Below are positions 51,322 through 55,999 of a DNA stretch of 55,999 bases, piece by piece. Below the pieces are notes generated by a model. The model worked only from the letters and a program-made list of their open reading frames with translations, had not been told where the DNA came from and did not search any database. Made by a program: the position numbers and the translations under genes. The DNA is from Bacillota bacterium (GTDB taxonomy: Bacteria; Bacillota; Clostridia; Oscillospirales; Ruminococcaceae), in NCBI GenBank assembly GCA_023415575.1, contig JAEZKF010000041.1, positions 1 to 55,999 on the forward strand, written 5' to 3'. Position 1 is the first letter of the stretch. The number at the start of each line of letters is the position of its first letter.

Positions 51322-53595
51322 ATGGCATATACATCTAATAAAAACAGTTTGCCGAATAGACCCAAGACGACAGGCAGCACAGCCAAGAAGGGCGGCGGTT
51401 CACGCGGCTGGCGTGTAACCAAAGCTATTTTCGCAGCAATCGGCAGGGTAATTTCCACCCTCTTTCTTGTTGGCGTTATAACCGGCTGTATTGTAGCAAC
51501 CGTGCTTTCGGTGTACGTTCTTAGACTTGTCAACACCGAGGACGTAATTGACTTAAGAAACTTTAAGCAGAACTACACAAGCATTATCTACGCGGAGGAC
51601 CCCGAAACGGGGGAAACTTATGAGCTTCAGCGCCTTGTGGGTAACGAAAACCGCATTTGGGTCGGTATTGAAAAGATACCCGAGCACACCAAGCAGGCCT
51701 TTATCGCCATTGAGGACAAGCGCTTTGACGATAAGGTGGGCAAGGCCCATTCGGGCGTAGACTGGTACCGTACTGCGGGCGTTACACTCCGTTATCTCAC
51801 CGGCCAGAGCCAGCAGGGTGGTTCTACGATTACCCAGCAGCTGATTAAGAACATCACGGGCGAGGATCAGGTAACCGTCACTCGAAAGGTGCAGGAGATC
51901 TTCCGCGCCATTAAGCTTGAAAAGGTATATTCCAAGGATGATATTTTAGAGGCCTACCTGAACACCATCAGCCTTGCCAACAACACAAACGGCGTGCAGG
52001 CCGCTGCAAACCTGTACTTCGGCAAGGATGTCAGTGACCTCACACTCGCCGAAAGCGCCTGTCTTGCTTCTATTACAAAGTATCCGTCCAAGTATAACCC
52101 CTTTACCGAAAAGGGCAGCATCAACAACAAGGAACGCCGCGAGTATGTGCTGTATGAGATGCACGAACAAGGGCGTATCACAGACAAAGAGTACGAACAG
52201 GCGCTCAAGGATTCTGAAACGCTTACCTTTAAAAAAGAGGAAGCGATGCAGCAGTTTAACTCCACCCAGAGCTACTTTGTCGACCATGTAATCGAAGAGG
52301 TCATTGCCGACCTTGTAGAGCAAAAGGGCATGACCCGCGCACAGGCGACCGATAAGATTTACAGCGGCGGCTACCGCATCTACACCACCATTGACCCCCG
52401 TATTCAGGCCATTTTGGATGAGAAGTTCGCCGATGACGAGACATTCTCCTATGTCACCAATAAAGAACCGCCGCAGTCTGCCATGGTGGTTATGGACATC
52501 CATGGACGCATCCTCGGCATTGCAGGCGGCAGGGGTCAAAAGGTCAGCGACCGCGTGTTTAACTACGCCACCATGGCAAAACGTCAGCCCGGTTCGTCCA
52601 TTAAGCCTATCTCGGTCTATGCTCAGGCCATTGAATACAATGTAATCAACTATTCAACCGTCATTGAGGACTCCCCGATGGAGGAGGTCAAGGACGGCGA
52701 TAAGGTAATCAGCAGCTGGCCGTCCAACCATTACCGTTCGTATCTCGGAGATATGACGATAGTCACGGCTCTTCAGCGGTCTACCAATACCGTCGCAGCC
52801 AAGGTGTGCGAGATGATTACACCACGCCGTTGCTTTGACTTCTTAAAGAATAAGCTCGGCATTTCGACACTGATTGAGGCAAAAGAGGTAAACGGTCAGA
52901 TTAAAACCGACGTCGGCCTTGCACAGCTTGCACTGGGCAGCTTGACCGAGGGCGCTACCGTACTTGAGATGACAGGCGCATACCAAATCTTTGCAAACGG
53001 CGGTACCTATACTAGGCCCTATGCATACACCCGTGTGCTGGATGCGGCTACCGGTGAGGTTGTACTGGAGAACAAGCAGGTTTACAACCGTGTCATCAGC
53101 GAGGATACGGCATACATTATGAACCGCCTGCTTTATCAGGTAACCAACGCCGCCCCGGGAACCGGTACTGGTGCTCGCGTACAGGGGGCCGAGGTTATCG
53201 GCAAAACCGGTACGTCGGATAAGGACTACAACCAGTGGTTTATCGGCGCGACACCCAAGTATGTTGCGGGTGTATGGATTGGTTTTGACCGCAATAAAAG
53301 CGTTACCTACAAGACCTATCCGCCGCCAAACGTGTGGAAGCGCGTCATGCAGGAGGTCGTTAAGCTTGATGATGCTCCCGGCAGCTTCCCTGTGGCAAGC
53401 GGTGTGGTACAGCGCAGCTACTGCACCGAAACGGGCGAGCTCGCAACCACAATGTGCCCAAGTACGGCTATCGGCTACTATAAGGAAAGCAACATCCCCA
53501 ATACCTGCACCAAGCATCTGACCGGATACGATGCGTTTGACGAATACGGATTTGGCGATGATGATGACCACGATGATGAGTGGTGGAACTGGTAA
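51322..53595 (+). CDS. Class A penicillin-binding protein (PBP1A-like)
   Basis: Bifunctional peptidoglycan synthase, 757 residues, anchored by one N-terminal helix (about 34-58). The glycosyltransferase GT51 domain (about 95-270) has the catalytic Glu in AIEDKRFDD and the QGGSTITQQLIKN motif. The transpeptidase domain (about 350-690) has the SxxK motif in QPGSSIKPIS, SxN in RSTNTVA and KTG in VIGKTGTSDKDYNQW. A short region rich in Asp/His/Glu/Trp ends the protein. GGGAGG is 13 bases before the ATG. It is a single-gene unit with a strong terminator. Confidence 0.95.
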   Translation: MAYTSNKNSLPNRPKTTGSTAKKGGGSRGWRVTKAIFAAIGRVISTLFLVGVITGCIVATVLSVYVLRLVNTEDVIDLRNFKQNYTSIIYAEDPETGETYELQRLVGNENRIWVGIEKIPEHTKQAFIAIEDKRFDDKVGKAHSGVDWYRTAGVTLRYLTGQSQQGGSTITQQLIKNITGEDQVTVTRKVQEIFRAIKLEKVYSKDDILEAYLNTISLANNTNGVQAAANLYFGKDVSDLTLAESACLASITKYPSKYNPFTEKGSINNKERREYVLYEMHEQGRITDKEYEQALKDSETLTFKKEEAMQQFNSTQSYFVDHVIEEVIADLVEQKGMTRAQATDKIYSGGYRIYTTIDPRIQAILDEKFADDETFSYVTNKEPPQSAMVVMDIHGRILGIAGGRGQKVSDRVFNYATMAKRQPGSSIKPISVYAQAIEYNVINYSTVIEDSPMEEVKDGDKVISSWPSNHYRSYLGDMTIVTALQRSTNTVAAKVCEMITPRRCFDFLKNKLGISTLIEAKEVNGQIKTDVGLAQLALGSLTEGATVLEMTGAYQIFANGGTYTRPYAYTRVLDAATGEVVLENKQVYNRVISEDTAYIMNRLLYQVTNAAPGTGTGARVQGAEVIGKTGTSDKDYNQWFIGATPKYVAGVWIGFDRNKSVTYKTYPPPNVWKRVMQEVVKLDDAPGSFPVASGVVQRSYCTETGELATTMCPSTAIGYYKESNIPNTCTKHLTGYDAFDEYGFGDDDDHDDEWWNW

Positions 53596-53611
53596 ACCTA
53601 AAAGCAATGTA

Positions 53612-53645
53612 ATAAGCCGCGGTAAATAACCGCGGCTTTCCTTTT
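53612..53645 (+). terminator. Terminator after the PBP gene
   Basis: AAGCCGCGGT (53614-53623), loop AAATA, ACCGCGGCTT (53629-53638), then TCCTTTTT. Confidence 0.88.
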
Positions 53646-53753
53646 TGCCAAAGCTTGCCGATCGTGTGATTGCTGCAGCAAAACGCACCGCTTTATACAC
53701 TGCTATTATGACGGGTTTTCTCGTGCAAAGTACAACACACAAAGGAGCAACAC

Positions 53754-54269
53754 ATGAAGAAATCCATTATCGCAACACTTGCCGCGCTTGTTCTGCTGTT
53801 TACAGGCTGCTCGGCTGGCAAGGCCCAGAAACCATCAAGTAAGACACCCGAGGAACTGACAGCGCTCTATACAGCCGCCATCACCGAGGCGCGCAGCAAA
53901 GAGGATAACGATAGCATCGCCATTGCAACCTCACCCGACGATGAAATGGCCAATATGGTGTTTCCCCTCATCGACTTTGCTGATGAAGATGCACAGGCAT
54001 ACGCCATCAGCATCTCGCCGATGAACATCAGAGCTTACGGCATCGCGCTAATAAAGCCAGAGGAGGGCAAGCATGACAAGGTGCTTGCAGGGTTGAATAC
54101 ATTTGTAGAAAACCAGCAGAAGGCGTTTGAATTCTACCTGCCCGACCAGTACGAAATCGCAAAGAAAGCAAAGGTCACCGAGCTTGAGGATGGAACCCTT
54201 GTGCTCGTGATGTGCGAAAACTCGGATGCAGTATTGGAATCCATAACAAAAAAGGTAATCGGTGGCTGA
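53754..54269 (+). CDS. Small lipoprotein, DUF4358-like
   Basis: A 171-residue predicted lipoprotein: signal peptide and lipobox LFTGC (Cys19), a short linker, and a compact domain. The pattern IRAYGIALIKPEEGK, a repeated Gln/Phe stretch FVENQQKAFEFYLPDQY and TLVLVMCENSDAVLESI resembles DUF4358 proteins of Clostridia (x-Y-G-x-A then R/N-x-x-Q-x-x-x-F-x-x-Y-x-P-x-Q). Function is unknown. AAAGGAG lies about 7 bases before the ATG. Confidence 0.75.
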   Translation: MKKSIIATLAALVLLFTGCSAGKAQKPSSKTPEELTALYTAAITEARSKEDNDSIAIATSPDDEMANMVFPLIDFADEDAQAYAISISPMNIRAYGIALIKPEEGKHDKVLAGLNTFVENQQKAFEFYLPDQYEIAKKAKVTELEDGTLVLVMCENSDAVLESITKKVIGG

Positions 54270-54287
54270 TAAAGCACCAGTCCTATG

Positions 54288-54326
54288 GGCTTTGAGGGTA
54301 TTTTTATGACTCTCAAAGCCTTTTTC
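54288..54326 (+). terminator. Terminator after the small lipoprotein
   Basis: GGCTTTGAG (54288-54296) pairs with CTCAAAGCC (54312-54320), 15-base loop, then TTTTT. The following 54326-54619 is AT-rich with no gene recognised. Confidence 0.85.
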
Positions 54327-54619
54327 GTTTGTGAATTTCGATTAATGAATAGTTTCAAGTGATGAAAAAGGTTTACATAACATAAGCAAATACTCTGGCG
54401 TTTTTTGTGCACCGAGGAACGAACAGGAATTGATGGGCTAGACAATAAACGGTGACTTCCAATACCTGCACATAACGCTACTAAATTGTAACATATTTAT
54501 TGCAAGTTTCTTTCCATGGTTAAAATATACTGCAAAATTCACTAAACTTTGAAGTGCAGTTGTGCAAGATGCATATAAATATATTACAAAATAGTTACAC
54601 AATAATGTCGTTTTGGGTA

Positions 54620-54649
54620 TTGCAATCGGCTTGAAGTGTGAGTTATAAT
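54620..54649 (+). promoter_or_regulatory. Promoter of the surface-protein gene
   Basis: TTGCAA (54620-54625), 18 bases, TATAAT (54644-54649), followed by a short leader and the strong ribosome binding site AAGGAGG. Confidence 0.65.
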
Positions 54650-54696
54650 AGCCCCAGAGCAAAAACGCTCACAACACTTCAAGGAGGAAAAAAAGC

Positions 54697-55737
54697 ATGA
54701 AAAAACTGATTGCATTGGTTCTGACAGCAGTAATGATGCTGAGCCTGGGTGCAGTTCTGGCTGCAGCAGACATCAGCGGTGACATAATTGGCACAGTTCC
54801 CGGCAGCTCCACATTCCCTGAGTCTCTTAAGTTCACTGACGAAGCCGTAACCGTTAACCTTGCCCCCGGTGGCAACTTTGACGAGTGGAACGGCAACGAG
54901 AGCCTGAGCGTTGCATCCTCTGACCCCAGCAAGCTCGCTATCAGCTACAAGAAGAGCACCGAGCCCGACGGCAAGGTAATCTACTCTGTAAAGCTCACCC
55001 CGAAGACCACCATCACAGCAGAAGAGCATGACATCACCATCAGCATCGTTGTTGCTCAGGTAACCTCTACCGGCGACAAGGTAAAGGGCAGCATGAGCAA
55101 GGTTATCACCATGTACAACGGCCGTCACTACGAGGATGACCTCATTCCCCAGGCTGACGACACCTACAAGGTAAACGCTACTGAACCCGTTATCGACGCT
55201 GAGATCTTCGCTCGCGTTGCTGACGTTCAGCAGAAGCTCACCATCAACTATGCTTCCTACAGCGTAGTATTCCCCAAGGTTGTTAAGCAGGACACCTCTC
55301 TGTTCCTCGCTGCCAGCACCACTGTTCCTGATGCAATCTCCAAGATTGCCGGCGACAAGGACGTTAAGTACATCAACTTCCCCGGCAACCCCTACTTAAA
55401 GGACGCTGCTAAGATCTCTGTTAACTTCAACAATGACTGGCAGAACGAGAACGGCACCACCGCTTACGTTTACTCTGTAAAGAACGACGTGCTGGTTGGC
55501 GAGCCCATCGTTGCTACCATTGAGAACGGCGCTATCGTATTCGAGACCTCCGGTCGTCTGGGCGAGTATGCAATCTTCGCAACCAAGATGGCTTCCGTAA
55601 CCGAAGCTGAGAAGGAGACCTCTGCTCCTGCTAACCCCGAGACCGGCGACACCAACACCCTTGTTATCGCTATCGTATTCGCTACCCTCGCACTTGCAGG
55701 CGCTGGCTTCGTAGCTGTTAAGAAGGCAAGCAGATAG
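54697..55737 (+). CDS. Secreted surface protein with NPxTG-like C-terminal sorting signal
   Basis: A 346-residue exported protein. Signal peptide at 1-23 (LVLTAVMMLSLGAVLAAA), a mature part of about 290 residues with beta-rich, acidic sequence and no recognised domain, and a C-terminal tail NPETGD (Asn313-Gly317), hydrophobic segment (LVIAIVFATLALAGAGFVAV) and basic end KKASR. This is a sortase-type anchor of the NPxTG variety; no sortase gene is in the window. The codon use is strikingly different from neighbours (many GCT, TCT, GTA/GTT and AAC/CTC, few rare codons), together with a strong ribosome site and isolated promoter and terminator, suggesting an abundant cell-surface or S-layer-like protein. 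Confidence 0.75.
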   Translation: MKKLIALVLTAVMMLSLGAVLAAADISGDIIGTVPGSSTFPESLKFTDEAVTVNLAPGGNFDEWNGNESLSVASSDPSKLAISYKKSTEPDGKVIYSVKLTPKTTITAEEHDITISIVVAQVTSTGDKVKGSMSKVITMYNGRHYEDDLIPQADDTYKVNATEPVIDAEIFARVADVQQKLTINYASYSVVFPKVVKQDTSLFLAASTTVPDAISKIAGDKDVKYINFPGNPYLKDAAKISVNFNNDWQNENGTTAYVYSVKNDVLVGEPIVATIENGAIVFETSGRLGEYAIFATKMASVTEAEKETSAPANPETGDTNTLVIAIVFATLALAGAGFVAVKKASR

Positions 55738-55774
55738 TTTTTGACTTGCAACTAATTTACTAACCACAATAAAG

Positions 55775-55800
55775 AACGGGTGCATCGCACCCGTTTTTTA
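55775..55800 (+). terminator. Terminator after the surface-protein gene
   Basis: AACGGGTGC (55775-55783), loop ATC, GCACCCGTT (55787-55795), then TTTTTA. Confidence 0.88.
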
Positions 55801-55872
55801 TTGTTGTATACCGAAAACCACGCGTTAGACGCGTGGTTCAAAAGAGCTTAAGCGATAAGGAAGAAATAAAAA

Positions 55873-55930
55873 CTCCTTTTGCTAAAATAGAGAAGCGGTT
55901 TGCCAACTGACATCTCTAAAGCAAAAGGAG
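55873..55930 (+). promoter_or_regulatory. Hairpin sequestering the tnpA ribosome binding site
   Basis: CTCCTTTTGCT (55873-55883) pairs perfectly with AGCAAAAGGAG (55920-55930), with an inner AGAGA/TCTCT helix (55889-55893 with 55913-55917). The 3' arm contains the tnpA Shine-Dalgarno AAAGGAG, so translation should be blocked unless the stem opens; IS200 is known for this type of control. Confidence 0.8.
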
Positions 55931-55940
55931 GACATTCAGA

Positions 55941-55999
55941 ATGAGCCTGAATGACATTAACAGTTTATCTCATACAAAGTGGAATTGCAAATACCATAT
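55941..55999 (+). CDS. tnpA: IS200/IS605 transposase TnpA, N-terminal fragment
   Basis: The frame from ATG at 55941 reads MSLNDINSLSHTKWNCKYH before leaving the window. SLSHTKWxCKYHIVFxPK is the characteristic N-terminus of the Y1 HUH transposases of the IS200/IS605 family. The catalytic HUH pair and tyrosine would lie downstream. Confidence 0.88.
   Translation, partial: MSLNDINSLSHTKWNCKYH

Larger units (their letters stand above)
55814..55999 (+). mobile_element. 5' end of an IS200/IS605-family element
   Basis: The left end shows the subterminal hairpin expected for IS200/IS605 single-strand transposons: AACCACGCGT (55816-55825), loop TAG, ACGCGTGGTT (55829-55838), perfect 10-bp stem. A second long hairpin covers the ribosome binding site of tnpA, and tnpA itself starts at 55941. 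The element continues past the window, so the presence of tnpB/IscB-like accessory genes cannot be judged. The exact outer boundary is uncertain by several bases. Confidence 0.85.

Noticed and set aside
51946..53742. Long minus-strand frames opposite the PBP gene
   Set aside because: Shadow frames; the plus strand encodes all class A PBP motifs.
1..55999. CRISPR array, tRNA or rRNA genes, prophage
   Set aside because: No spaced direct repeats, no tRNA-like cloverleaf with CCA-type ends, no rRNA signature, and no phage structural genes were seen.

Overview
The window looks like a chromosomal segment from a moderately GC-rich, endospore-forming member of the Clostridia (Firmicutes). Support for this comes from a full-length spoIIE, a BofC-like small protein, a T-box leader in front of cysteine genes, strong AGGAGG-type ribosome binding sites, sigma-A-like promoters, a YtrA-type GntR regulator with an ABC exporter, and a surface protein with an NPxTG-like sorting tail. 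No rRNA, tRNA, CRISPR array or prophage is visible. Most of the window is core chromosome. Transposon pieces sit at both ends: the 3' end of an IS3-family element at the left edge and the 5' end of an IS200/IS605 element at the right edge.

Layout. 1-544: IS3 end inserted in a DJ-1/PfpI gene, leaving it without its 5' part. 670-8311 (minus strand): pckG with its own promoter and a long leader, then the cluster polA - low-MW tyrosine phosphatase - rimI - CPBP protease - tsaD. 8562-9963: dusB-yjbQ. 10176-10886 (minus): XRE regulator. 11183-14952: an isopropylmalate-dehydrogenase-like protein that has lost its catalytic and metal residues, then a DUF975 membrane protein plus LUD protein pair that has been duplicated in tandem; the second DUF975 copy is a pseudogene. 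15079-18691: lipoprotein plus two-component system. 18756-24474: DUF1385 protein, prmC, recA, recX, rimO, pgsA. 24585-27749: cysteine T-box, cysE, cysS, CAP-domain lipoprotein. 27849-29885: gltX and, convergent to it, trmO.

Right half. 30145-33492: spoIIE, and convergent to it an OGG-type DNA glycosylase, with an 8-bp tandem repeat between them. 33694-36173: DUF6062 protein, a cluster of DnaA-box-like nonamers, a small C-terminally anchored membrane protein, a structured leader and rlmB. 36222-41435: a large P-type-ATPase-like protein that appears catalytically dead, and an EF-G-2-like GTPase. 41693-46331: membrane protein, then the GntR regulator with its operator and an ABC transporter. 46541-47416 (minus): YitT protein. 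47838-50367: ECF-type sigma factor and a membrane-anchored beta-propeller protein, probably its regulator. 50484-50947 (minus): BofC-like protein followed by a broken duplicate of its own 3' end. 51322-55737: class A PBP, a lipoprotein and a probably highly expressed surface protein.

Themes. Translation and RNA modification are strongly represented (tsaD and trmO on the t6A pathway, rimI, rimO, prmC, rlmB, dusB, gltX, cysS). The most unusual items are two probable pseudoenzymes (11183-12175 and 36222-39050), the decaying tandem duplication at 12211-14952, and the DnaA-box-like array at 34495-34663. I found no clear, wholly new multi-gene system.
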